Below, in pieces: positions 1-10,800 of a stretch of 13,978 nucleotides of DNA. The DNA lies in the NCBI GenBank assembly GCA_001584585.1, contig LSYV01000205.1, positions 26,816 through 40,793 on the forward strand. The letters are read 5' to 3'. How positions within the stretch are numbered: position 1 is the first letter of the stretch; the number at the start of each line of letters is the position of its first letter. The translations under genes and the position numbers were made by a program. Under the pieces are notes generated by a model, which saw only the letters and a list, made by a program, of their open reading frames with translations, was not told the origin of the DNA and searched no databases. Source of the DNA: Gonium pectorale (taxonomy: Eukaryota > Chlorophyta > Chlorophyceae > Chlamydomonadales > Volvocaceae).

Positions 1-20
1 CGTCCCAATCCCCGTCCTAC

Positions 21-146
21 ACCACCACCACCACCACCACCACCACCACCACCACCACCACCACCACCACCACCACCACCACCACCACCACCACCACCAC
101 CACCACCACCACCACCACCACCACCACCACCACCACCACCACCACC
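21..146. repeat. (ACC)42 trinucleotide microsatellite
   Basis: There are 42 uninterrupted ACC units on the plus strand (GGT/GTG on the coding strand). It lies in the intron just after the ankyrin exon 162-260, beginning 15 nt past the GTGCGCC donor. It is read as intronic because the ankyrin repeat ends exactly at a donor. If retained it would encode a homopolymer, which is unlikely. Confidence 0.95.
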
Positions 147-161
147 GCTGCTCGGGCGCAC

Positions 162-1766
162 CTTGTCCGCCGCCTCCTTGTCGGCGCCCGCCCGCAGCAG
201 CGCCGCAACAGCCTCCCCGTGTCCGTTCCGAGCAGCCCAGTACAGAGGCGTCAAGCCGTCCTGCAGTCATAAACCATATGCCGCCCGAGCGTATGTTGGT
301 AGTTGATAAGGCGGGCGTCGCTACTGCCCCTCCTCACTCGCGTGATTCACCTCGCTGCCCCCCTGTTTTAGGCCGCCGCCCAGGAGGGGGAGGGGTATAA
401 ATTATACCCCGCCCGAGGGTGCGTGGGGCGATGCTGGCCGACGAGGGGCCGTTCGTTACACGTTGCAGTTTGCAGCTTTTTGCTGCACGAACTGGCAAAC
501 AACTGCAGACATTTAATCGATTTGTCTAGGTCCGCTTGCTTGCCCGCCTCCTTGCCCGCCTGCTGTAAGTATCCTGACGGGATTACAAGACCAGGGAGCA
601 GCAGGTGGAGTGCAGACAGCGGCCATTCACATCCTGGAACCTACATACGCAAGCTCAATGCACATACTGTGCACATCAAGATTTCGAGTTTTCGGAAAAA
701 TCAGTCCATGCTAGCCACATACACACATGCAAATGTTGATGGTTTTTATACTGGTGCTAGGAAGATGACAGCTTCTGAGTAGATAGATTGGAGTGGTGAG
801 TGCACACAGGGACGTGCCCGCAGCCCGCAGCCCGCCCCACACATAGGTGACACGTGCAGAGATGTGGCGTAGGTGCTGCAGAAGTGCGGCAAGGCCGGCG
901 AGGCACAGGGCGGCCAAACATGAGTGAGGTGGGAACGTGTGTCGCTGCATGCGGGTGGTACAGGTGGAACAGAGGGACATCGCATCACCATTTCACTTCG
1001 TTATACATGCACAGAACCCAAGCCATTACACCCAGTCTACCTTGTCTCGCTTGTCAACGAAGGCGCCTGCAGCTTCTTGTCGCTTTCTTGCCCAGCGGAG
1101 GAGCTCCTTCACGACGGCAGTGTGCCCCCGCCGCACGGCGATGTGGAGAGCCGTGTTCTTGTCCTGAAATTGCATAGTCAGCAAGCCCAGCAGTCAAAAA
1201 GGGCATGCACATTTACACACTTACTTGCATTCTGACCTGCCACCACGGACGAATTAATGCGTATTAATAAAAAAAGACGGAGCCAAGTCACGTGACTACG
1301 ATCATCATTACACGCGAATCGAAGGCAAGGGCAAAACATGACGCCCTCTTGCAGGACCATGCAGACGCTGAAAGCAACGTAGTCGTCGCTGCCAATATTC
1401 AGCAGTTGTGCAGCCAAAGCAACCACACATCCACGGGTGAGGACTACACGCACTCTGTCGGCTTGGGCGAGGGGAGCTCCCACGCGTAGGAGGTCCCGGA
1501 CGAAATCAGCACGGTTGGTGGCGCAGGCCTGATGCAGGTGCATCCCCTGCAGCAGAATAGGGTGGTGCCATTCGTTGGCCAGGCGCACGCAGGAGCGATG
1601 TTGCGCCCCCTGCTGATGGCTTGAACGCAACGGAGTGCAGCGCAGCGCATAGAATTGCCAACATTGACACAGCCAACAATGACGAAGGCTCACCTGGTTG
1701 TGGTTAAGGCCCATGGTCAGATGCTTTAGTCGAAAACCTGGCAGATGGGGCAAGCACACCGCACAT
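162..1766 (-). CDS. Ankyrin-repeat exons, probably the C-terminal domain of the ABCG gene
   Basis: Ankyrin repeats are protein-binding modules. Exons: 1694-1766 (linker), 1454-1546 (31 codons, degenerate first repeat with LHQACATN and VRDLLRVGA), 1041-1163 (41 codons, NTALHIAVRRGH then AVVKELLRW), 162-260 (33 codons, DGLTPLYWAARNGH then ALLRAGADKEAADK, exactly one canonical repeat). Junctions are phase 0, with clear donors (GTGAGCC, GTGCGTG, GTAGACT, GTGCGCC) and acceptors (CTGCAG, TTTCAG preceded by GCTGAC, CTGCAG). The series continues past the left edge. Read as a separate gene, its start could be the ATG at 1712-1714, only 128 nt after the transporter stop, leaving little room for a polyadenylation site plus a promoter. 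Read as a continuation, the phase-2 junction 1847/1766 is in frame. I favour one gene. Ankyrin identity is strong; gene membership is inference. Confidence 0.8.
261..1040. other. 780-nt intron between ankyrin exons, no gene seen
   Basis: It separates the second and third ankyrin exons. It holds a 19-nt perfect palindrome at 392-410 and a short duplicated CTTGCCCGCCT around 539-561. Open frames here overlap one another on both strands and show no recognisable domain. Confidence 0.6.
392..410. repeat. Perfect 19-nt palindrome containing TATAAAT
   Basis: GGGGTATAAATTATACCCC has 9-nt arms around one central A. It could be an old transposon-end junction or a hairpin; no paired terminal repeat was found. 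The TATA-like core is probably fortuitous inside an intron. Confidence 0.5.
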
Positions 1767-1846
1767 CTGCAGGACGGACACGCAGGCAGGCACCGAGTTC
1801 AGCCAATGCAGTAGGCCGCGGCGGGGGGGGGCAGCAGTGCTCTTAC
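1767..1846 (-). other. 80-nt putative intron joining ABCG and ankyrin exons
   Basis: Read on the minus strand it starts GTAAGAG and ends in a pyrimidine-rich run followed by CCTGCAG, with a branch-like GGCTGAAC between. The flanks are phase 2 (…TAC TT) and A TGT GCG, restoring an open frame into the ankyrin exons. The transporter's apparent stop TAA (1843-1845) is part of the donor. Splicing here is inferred, not shown. Confidence 0.6.
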
Positions 1847-4800
1847 AAGTACAGCCTGGATGCGTCAGAGGCCTTGGAGCGCTCGGACACCGCCCTCTTG
1901 ATCGCGAAGAAGACCTCGGTGACGCCCTGGACGCACCGAAATTGATAGCTGTCAGTCTGAAAGTCAACTGTTTACTTGTTTTCCGGCACCCACAGAACCA
2001 GCACCAGCACACCTGAGGCCCATACAGCGACCCTTGTTACGCAATGCTAAAGCCTACTCACCCTCAGGCGATGCCAGTGGGCCCTCATGAGGAGCAGTAT
2101 GAAGGCTGCTAGCCGCGCACCAAGGCCCAGGCTCATCAGGACAACGCAAGCTATCGTGTAGTAAGGACCACACCGGCGGCCCAGCTCCGAGCTTTTGTCC
2201 TGACTACCAGTGAGCGCTGACAGGATGCCCAGCCCATCTGGACGGAGGCAAAAGGTGGCCAAGGCTGTGTCGTGGCATATGATCGGACGAAGCATTAGCA
2301 CGTACGGTTGGATAGGCGGCTCCGAATGCCAGCAGCAGAATGCGGGACACGGGCTGGACCACATGACACCAGGGCTGCTATAAATGAATGACGCCCGAAG
2401 CTACCCTACATGCGCGTAGACACTGGGCAGCTACGATACGCAATTGGTTACACCAGCAGGCCCGCCTACCGCCGAGCGAGACTTCCTTGTCCATCCCGCA
2501 GATCCCATACTCGTAGAACGCGCCAATGATCTCGTAGTAGCGGTAGCTCACGTACTGCGTGTACTCCTGCGTTTTTGCATGAAGTTCGAGGCCGCATTGA
2601 AAGTCGGCCAGTCAAAAAAGTGAACCACGAGGCACCCATTTACGCCAGGGGGGTTATTTGGGGCGGTTACGCATTCCCACTTCCTCCTCTCCGGTTTGTG
2701 GTGCTCCGGTTTGTGGTGGCTCGAGGGCTATCTCAGCTCATTCGGATGTGGGTGCTGAGGTTGGGCTCGGTGTGGCCTTTTGAAGCTCTACCAGCTCGGC
2801 CTTGACCCCGCGCTGGTCCCGTGCAAGATTACGTGGTGTCTTGGACGGCCCTCTGAAGGGGTGGGTCTTGCCAGTGGGTGGCGTTTTGAGCTCGCCCTCC
2901 GACAGCTGGCAGCAGGATGGATAGCGGATTCGGAGTCGGGTCGCGGTGGTCTGGGCGCTGACCCCAAGGATCCTCGTGTCATGCCTCAGGGCGGCTGTCA
3001 CGTTTGTGGGTCAAGGGACCCCCGCTTGGCGCTGCTTTCGGACGCCGCGGATGGCATCTTTGGCGTGAGGCGGTCTCGCTCATCAGGGAACAATCGATAC
3101 GATGTCATGCGGTTCGAAGGCGGGAACGGTCCTGCCACTTCGACTCGTGCATGTCTGAGAGTTGTGCCATACTTACTGCGGTCCCGGGCGCAGTCAGGAC
3201 CCATACACGTTTTCTGGGGCCCTGAGTCCTGCCCATTGATGATGAACACGTCTCTGGGGAAGCTGAAGCGGAGCGATTTCTCGGCCCATTTGGGGGATGG
3301 GGGTCATCAACCAGCGAACGGGACGACGACCAAGCGTGCGGGCGGCGGGCGGCAGCCTTGTGCGGTGCTGTCAGGGACTGGCCGTCCCCACTGGTGACTT
3401 CTGTACGGCAATACACACTACAGCCACGAACTGCATACGTGTCCTCACTACGCCAAGCAAGACGATGTGTCACGTTGCGCTCTTCTATCGTGCTGCGGGC
3501 TCACGGCTGAGACAACGGGTGTAACACCCACTCTGCTTTGACGGGTAGGGAGCCAATCGGCTCGTGTGGCCTGCAGCCCAGCCTCTGGGGCGCATGTAAT
3601 CGGTATCATTACCCCCACCTGTATGGCTACGGCCTCCAGGGCCCACCGGTTGTAGCTGAGCCCGAGGACCACCTCCACGGGGCCGCCACGGGCCGATCTT
3701 AAACTTGGCGAAATGCCTTGAAGTAGGGCTCCCAGGATAAGCGTGATAATCACCGCACACAGCTGCTGCGCCTGCACAAGGGCAATGACCATGAGTGGTT
3801 TAGATTGGGTCCTTGGCGAACAGGATAAGAAGCAGGGTGCGTGATGCGCAAAGCGCTGAAACGGAAAGGGCTCAGCCCGTGCCCTCCAGTCCAGTGCAAC
3901 GCACGGATTGCATTGGATGGCTGTGAAACTCAGGGCAGAAGTAATGGCGCTTTCCAGATTATTCCTGATTCGCATGACATTGAGCGACAAGTGGAAGTGC
4001 AACGTTCCGGGCGGAGCGCCCCAACCCCCGAAGCAGCATCGGGGGCGGGGGGCGGGGGCTCGGCTCCCTGGCATTGGTTATGACCTTGGTCCGTTCGTCC
4101 ATCGGCGAGTCTGGAAACTTTGTTCTGACGTTGGCTGATGGTCTCTATCTTCACATCCTATGTACGATTGTGTAAGTGTTGTAGACAGTTCTTTGCACTT
4201 CACAACGGCCAAACGTCCAGTACTTTTGCAAATGTTGCCCAGCCACCTAGCACCGACTGGCGCCCTTCGCTTTGCAAGGGATGCCGTGACACTACAGACG
4301 GATTCTCCGCGGCCCGGCAAATGCCAACAACAGCTTCAGCTCTGCGCGATGCCCAATGCAGCCCAGTGCGGCAAACAACGGCGACGGGTGCACGCAGCGA
4401 GTGCGTATGTGTGTGATACAGCCCGGTCCGGCAATCACGGGGCGCCAGCGGTGTGGACGGCGCATGCAAAGGGTCCGGCGTCCAAGGACAACGGAGGCGA
4501 TAGCGTGGCGGCGCCTATGCGCCATAACGTTGTGCAGCGGCCTCTGTCTGACTTCTGTCATATAGCACATACACACGCGCGCAGAGACAACCTGCTGGTG
4601 CTGGCTGCGGTGTTCGGGCTTTACTGCCGGTGGACCTCACCCGACCATGGGCCTGCCCACACTCCAGCACACTGCGCGCACATATTTTTCTCCTCCTCCC
4701 GAGCGTGTGAAGGTACCATTGCAGGTATGCGAAACCTACTGAACTTCTCAGCAAGCAGTCATCCGTTCTAAATGCAACCATTGTGATAGAATCACTCTAT

Positions 4801-7800
4801 AGCGGTCATGTACTAGGACAACGGTATGAGTACATGACTATCGACTCCTCACCAGGGGCGGTATCGGAGACAGTGATAGGGCGTATGCAGTCCCGGAGCT
4901 CCACCAGCACACGAGCACACCAACGGTGTAGTAGACACTGAAGGGGCCGCGTGGTACGACCATGCAGTAGTAGACGGCCAGGTAGATGGCGGGTGCTAGC
5001 ACTGTCCAGGTGAGCTCGGTGAGGTTGAGCGACAGGAATGTTGCCAGGGGGGACACCCCCACCTGGTGCTCGTGCGTCTGCAGCGGAACGGCATGAACGT
5101 TTATTAGACATAAAAAAAAGTAACGTTCAACACGCGGCAGCATAGGAAATCATGGGGGCGGCTGCATCAGCTGGCAGCACAATACCAATGCCATGGATCC
5201 CCGAATTCGACCGGGGGGGGGCACGTGGTCTCATTGCCACTGTGGCCATCAGCGAGCGTACCGGCAGTTGGACAAGATTCGAACGATACCACGAGCTCTG
5301 AGGGCATCTGACGCATATCCCGAAAACATCCTGCGTGAGCCGTATGTAGTTGTTGCCCATAGGCATGGATTGCTTGCCTGGATGTTTTTGGTTGTCGTGA
5401 ACGCTCGAAGGTGTACGACGACTGAGAGGACGGCAAGCACCAGGTACGCCATTGCTATATTTCCTGGCAACTCCTTGAGATCCCATTTGCAGCCCTGTGG
5501 GAGCAAAAGGCGTCACATAGCATTAAATCAAATTGGGTAATTCAACAGTTCGTTGTACTCATGTTCACAAATTCACTTGGATGGTCCTGCATGAACGATG
5601 TGAGAGACATATTCCATCCAGTGGCATAGCGCACAAACCTGAACTCGCCCCACGATCGCCGCTGCGGCCACGAGGTACAGCACGTCCAGCAAGGATGCCA
5701 GTGTAGCTTAACTGGTAAAAGCACCGCCCATGTTGGCGGAAGGTTGCGGGTTCGAATCCCGCCACTGGCACCGTGCGAGGTGTTGCACGGTAGGTTGATT
5801 TGTGGTTGAGGCAGGAGAGCCTGTCTCCGGCAGGTTGCAATGAACAGGTCGTGTTCCGCAGCGATAGTGCGGCGCAGGAGCTGCGATAGTGCCCATGGCG
5901 GTAGAGGAGATATTCCCCATGTTGTCAGGCTGTGGAAGCGCATGGGGGTGGCGGTATGGGTCGTGCCCGCAGCCCAAAGCGCACCCATTCCTTAACTACA
6001 CGTTGGTGTGTACGCCCAATGTAACAATTAAATTAAATTAAATCCAGCAAGGATACCCAGAAATGGCGGGTCGATATGTGGATGTTGCGCATGATCAGCC
6101 ACTTGAGCTGCATCGCCCACCACCTGAATGCCGACCGCCTGGAGGTCCTGGTGGGCAGTACCGTTTCTGTCTGCTGGCTGTCTGACATCGACACCGCATA
6201 TCAATGATGGGGGCTGTGGCGCAAACAGGGGAATGATCGCTTCTATCCAGGCAAGACATGTGGATTAGTAAGACAACACATGGTTATTTAAATGATGCAA
6301 TGTAAGTTTGTGTCCTACCGTTGTCCTGGGAGTTCAGCGAAGCTACCCTGCAATTCATCATCATCAGGGCACAGGAGCTTGGTCACAATGTGGAAGATGT
6401 GTGTAGGGCATAGGGACATAACCCAGATCTGCTCCTATCGCATCGTTCCCCATGGCCCATTGCCGACCTCGGAGTCATAGCGGCGCTTGAAGTATATGGC
6501 ACCGCGGATGACAGCGGCTTGACTGCCCCGGTCGTTGTTCACTCCGTGTGTAGCCTGTGATGGCACGTCGCAATCAGCCAGCACATGTATGTAATGACCC
6601 ATGCAGTTTTCAGTGAACCCACATCGGAATTCATGTTTGCATAGCATGCATATTGATACAGTAACTGATGATCTGCCACGGAAGGGTCCATGTTTGGGGG
6701 GGACAGGGGCAATACACATCTCCTCGTCCTCGGTGCCGTTGGCACGTTCGACAATCTCCAGTGTTGTTTGGGCACTGCCATGGCCTCCGCTGCTCCGCTG
6801 CTCTGCACCTCTTTGGCTCCATTACCAGCGTCGAAGTTTGCTTCTACAGCATCTCTTTCGGTTGGAAATGCTGTCATTGACCCTGCCACACTCTGCATAT
6901 TGTTTCCCCAGGAATGCAGATAAGAAATCAATTATGAAAGAACCAGTAGTGACACCTACCATAACAGCTGCTGTTAGAGCTTCGGGTAATCATAGCAGAA
7001 TATGCAACACAGCAGTAATCACCGTACCACGGATTGCATGGCCACGTCCTTGGGGGGGTCTTCTGTGGGTGGCTCGAAAGGGATCGGGCCATGAAAGACC
7101 ATCTCCTGTGAATGAGCACATGGGTGCGCGAACCGAGGCATGAACCGGTGCAAATTACCAACCAACAAGCCAACCAACAACCAATCAGTGGTTGTTGCCA
7201 GCCATCAAGCCAACTTTCCACTTACCAGTGTTGCCGTGAAAGCAGCCATTTCAGTCTTGAATCGTGCGGCCTGCAAGAAAACGGGTCTAACTTATGAAAA
7301 CACGCAATCTGCTCCGTCCAGTTGTTAAATACACCTACCTGCTTCGCCGCAATGGCAGCGGTGAAATACACATTCAGTCATTTAGTAATAGTGGATTATA
7401 GACAGCAGTAGTTCCATATTCCGACCTGTTCTTTGGATGTGGCCGCTTTCAAATTTGCAGGGCCCACTCCGATGCCAGCCATGCATTGTGAATTGAGCGC
7501 CCTACACGTTACAGACGAAGTGAAATCACTTTCCATTATGATTTGTCAATCTGAGGCCGGGTGCAGGCACAGTACCCGCCACTTACTCAAGTTCCTCCTT
7601 GAGAGCTCCGCTTGCGATGCCCCGCAGCCATTGGGATCCGTGCACCTGCCAGGCTGCACCCAGGTCGCTTGGCTTCACTTTGACCAGCGTGGAGTCGCCC
7701 TTGGTCATGAAGTCCAAGAGCGGCTCCGCATGGCTGATGTGCTCCCTCAAATGGATGACAAGGCGTTATGGTATTATGGTTTGGTATGATGAATGGTATT

Positions 7801-10800
7801 GATGGTAGGTATAGACGGCATGAAATTGAATTGATGTTATTGATTACTATTATGCATTGGTATTAACAGAAACCGTGAGAGCATCGTTCACTCGCACACC
7901 CCAGCCACACAAATGCATCCGTGAAGCACCAAAAGTGAACCGGGCCAGGGGGTTCCCTACAGTCTGTACACGCTTTAATTTAATTTAATTGTTACATTGG
8001 GCGTACACACCAACGTGTAGTTAAGGAATGGTTGCGCTTTGGGCTGCGGGCACGACCCATACCGCCACCCCCATGCGCTTCCACAGCCTGACAACATGGG
8101 GAATATCTCCTCTACCGCCATGGGCACTATCGCAGCTCCTGCGCCGCACTATCGCTGCGGAACACGACCTGTTCATTGCAACCTGCCGGAGACAGGCTCT
8201 CCTGCCTCAACCACAAATCAACCTACCGTGCAACACCCCGCACGGTGCCAGTGGCGGGATTCGAACCCGCAACCTTCCGCCAACATGGGCGGTGCTTTAC
8301 CAGTTAAGCTACACTGGCTCTGTACACGCTTCTCACACCTGACACTGCCGACGCCGTATCCAAGCTGTTCAAAGTAAGCCGCCGCTGCCCCAGGGGGTCC
8401 CTGATATGCAACCATCTTCTCGTTGGTGAGCAGCATGAGAGTGTCGAACAGCTCAAACACGGCCTGGCTGGGCTGGTGCACCACCGCCACCATGTTGATG
8501 GTCATCATCTGGGCCAGGCACCGGACCAGATGCACCACCTGACGTGACATGCTTGAGTCCAGGCCCGTTGTGGGCTCGTCCTGCATAACATGCATATAGA
8601 CGTGTTCGGCAAGATGGACGGATCTGGCTGATTTCCCCTCCACGCTGATGGATCCTAAATTGGATCCGTGGATGTGCAGTGGTGGAAACGATGGGTAAGT
8701 GATGCTCCAAAATGGCGACAAAATGGAAGGAGGTCACGGGACGACACGGTCCAACAAGCTGGGGATCTGCATCTGAGTGCTAAACCACAGCAGCTGATCG
8801 TGCAACGGATATAACAAAACATGATAACACCCACAAGGAAGAGTACGGGCGGCAGCGCCACGATTCCCATTCCGATGTTGACACGCCTGCGCTCTCCACC
8901 AGATATAGCTGCAAGTGTGTCAAAAGATGCACGGAAACGTTAGAAGTTACTGAATGACTTTTGCTCGACATACCATCCAGAAGTATACTAGGCCACTCGC
9001 TTATGGTTAGTTAAGAGCCAGGTTGTTAACATGTGTCCCGTTGGGTAGGCCAGCTGGGCCTGTGGGAACTAACTAACCGTAACGGCGGTGCCAAAGAGCC
9101 TCTTGAGATGCTGGTCAAGCCCGGGCTTTGGCTTTCATTGTAGCAGGATACACGCCCCTCGCTTAGCTAGCGGACCTGGGCTCTGCTCGGGCCCCACAAC
9201 GCGGTTCTCGCGGTGGAACAGGTCCAGGTCGTTGAGGATGGCGTACACCACCGCACTGCGCCACGAGGCGGGGGTGCCGGGCCGCATGCGCAGACAGGCC
9301 GCGTAGTCCAGGTTCTCCCTGGCAAGGGATGGGGCATTGAGGTGAACAGTGCATGTGTCTGGGGTGGTAGAGCTCGATTCGTAAAGCTAGCACAGGTGCT
9401 GTTTGATTGCGTCACTCACAGTGACATGCAGGCAATCAACCAGGCTGAAAATAAAGCTGACAAGGCTCATCGTTAACACATTACCATCCACCACATGATT
9501 GGAATTGTTGCGTGCTGATGCTGACTCCCAGGAACTAGTACCGGTTCATGAAAACATAGCAATTAACGAGTGCAGCGTGTCCATTGACAGTATCCATACC
9601 TGACCGTCAGGTTGGCGTGCAGAACATCCTCCTGTGGTACGTAGCCAATGCGGCGCCTGTATATATGGTGCATGTCAACAGAAATTTCCTGTTGGATCCT
9701 GCGAGCTGCTTCAGAGTAGCATTGGATGTTGCAAAGCTGAGCTAGGTTTCCTGGCCTGCCTGCTTGGGCATAAGTACCGGAACACACGAGCAAACGGCTA
9801 TTACACACTTACACACGTACCTAAAGCGCGCCTCTGCCAGGTTGGTCTCCTGACATCCCCCCCGCAGATCGTCCAAGATCCTGACGTGCTCTGCCGGAAT
9901 CATTCGGCCGGAAAGGAGCTTGATCAGTGTTGACTTCCCGCAGCCGGAGGGGCCCTTACCGAGGGGGAAAGGGAGTAAGGCAAGAATGGAGACAAGGTCA
10001 GGTTGTTTCCAAGTGCTTGCCGTCTTGTTGTTACATGATAGAAAGGTATAGTTCTTTTGGGACTTGAGAAAGTGAGCGATCCCAGTTCTCACCATGATCA
10101 CATTCAGTTTTCCTGCAATGAACTTCCCGGTCACGCCCGTCACCTGAAGCATGGCCGTGATGCCGGGGTCCTCGTCCTTGTCTCCACTGCTGCGAACGTA
10201 CCGCCCCTCGGCGTTGACAAACTCGATATCAATGTGCTCCTTTCTGGTAAACGACAAACTATGCCGATGACTATTTAAAACCTTATAAATTTGCAGCCCC
10301 TTGACCTCTTCTGAAGGGCTGGTGAGGGCGCCGTCCGGAAAGATGGTAGCTTTATCAGAGCCTTGCTGCTGCTGATTGACATCGCCTTGCTGACTGACGT
10401 TACGGGCTATGTCAAGCAGCACGGCACTGTAGCGGCTTACTCGCTGCAGGTAAAAGGCAGCTACACGGGCCCCGAGTAGCGCCAGATACATCCCGGTGAT
10501 GATGGCCGCAGACACAAGGCCCACCAAGGGCTCGGTGCGTGGATAGGCGGACCCCGTTGGGCAGTAGGACAGCCTGCGTTGGGTGCAAGCCGGAAGCAAT
10601 TACGCACCAAACTTCCAGACAAATGGTGACTTGGCAGAGCCAAGGGAGGCTAGAGCTCCTCAAGCCCTTACTGGCCAACTGTCCGTGTCTGTTTGGGCCA
10701 GAAATTGTCAGATAGAGGCCTCCATTCATTATGTACATGCCCATTTACCTTTGCGAAGTAGGCACGAGGAGCTATACAATATTTGACCCTCCCAACTGCA

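Larger units (their letters stand above)
1847..6173 (-). other. Exons for the six-helix ABCG membrane domain and cytosolic tail
   Basis: Exon 5639-6173, without its SINE, is 59 codons and gives the connecting helix (RWWAMQLKWLIMRN) plus helix 1 (SLLDVLYLVAAAAIVG). Exon 5378-5494 gives helix 2. Exon 4853-5077 gives helices 3 and 4 (ELTWTVLAPAIYLAVYY; VLVCWWSSGTAYAL). Exon 3619-3771 gives helix 5 (CAVIITLILGALL) and the ABCG-typical YNRWALEA motif. Exon 2470-2566 gives the Tyr-rich extracellular loop. Exon 2062-2264 gives helix 6 (TIACVVLMSLGLGARL). Exon 1847-1956 gives a charged cytosolic tail. The WALEA motif and helix spacing match the ABCG family. All junctions are in frame apart from the SINE insertion. 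Confidence 0.85.
7646..10573 (-). other. Exons for the membrane segment and complete ABC nucleotide-binding domain
   Basis: The long exon 10093-10573 begins with a hydrophobic helix (LVGLVSAAIITGMYLAL), then a Gln-rich stretch, then the start of the ATPase domain ending KLNVIM. The ATPase continues through 9821-9954 (Walker A GPSGCGKST), 9600-9656 (Q-loop VPQED, then HANLTVR), 9176-9318 (helical subdomain beginning ENLDY), 8835-8908 (signature ISGGERRRVNIG), 8339-8580 (Walker B Glu within DEPTTGLDS, switch His in VVHQPS) and 7646-7745 (LLDFMTKGD). All catalytic motifs are intact, and every exon junction restores frame (phases 0, 2, 2, 1, 0, 2). The ATPase itself therefore shows no sign of decay. 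Confidence 0.9.

Noticed and set aside
17..208. Open frame encoding a poly-valine run
   Set aside because: It is a translation of the (ACC)42 microsatellite in a frame different from the ankyrin exon.
5697..5769. Genuine tRNA-Asn gene
   Set aside because: The anticodon loop is 6 nt instead of 7, the sequence is repeated at 8247-8318, and both copies head elements with tails and target-site duplications.
5542..5988. Minus-strand open frame of 148 codons across the SINE
   Set aside because: It is the antisense of the tRNA head and SINE body. GGIRTRNLPP and RDSNPQP strings are typical spurious translations of tRNA-like sequence, and the frame disagrees with the ABCG exon.
8028..8377. Plus-strand open frames (104 and 112 codons) across SINE copy 2
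   Set aside because: Same artefact as in copy 1: the antisense strand of the second SINE, with no independent coding evidence.
8624..8721. Continuation of the Walker B exon upstream, reading ISVEGKSARSV, as a degenerate ABC signature
   Set aside because: A canonical ISGGERRR exon exists at 8835-8908 with phase-0 splicing directly into the Walker B exon, so this stretch is intron.
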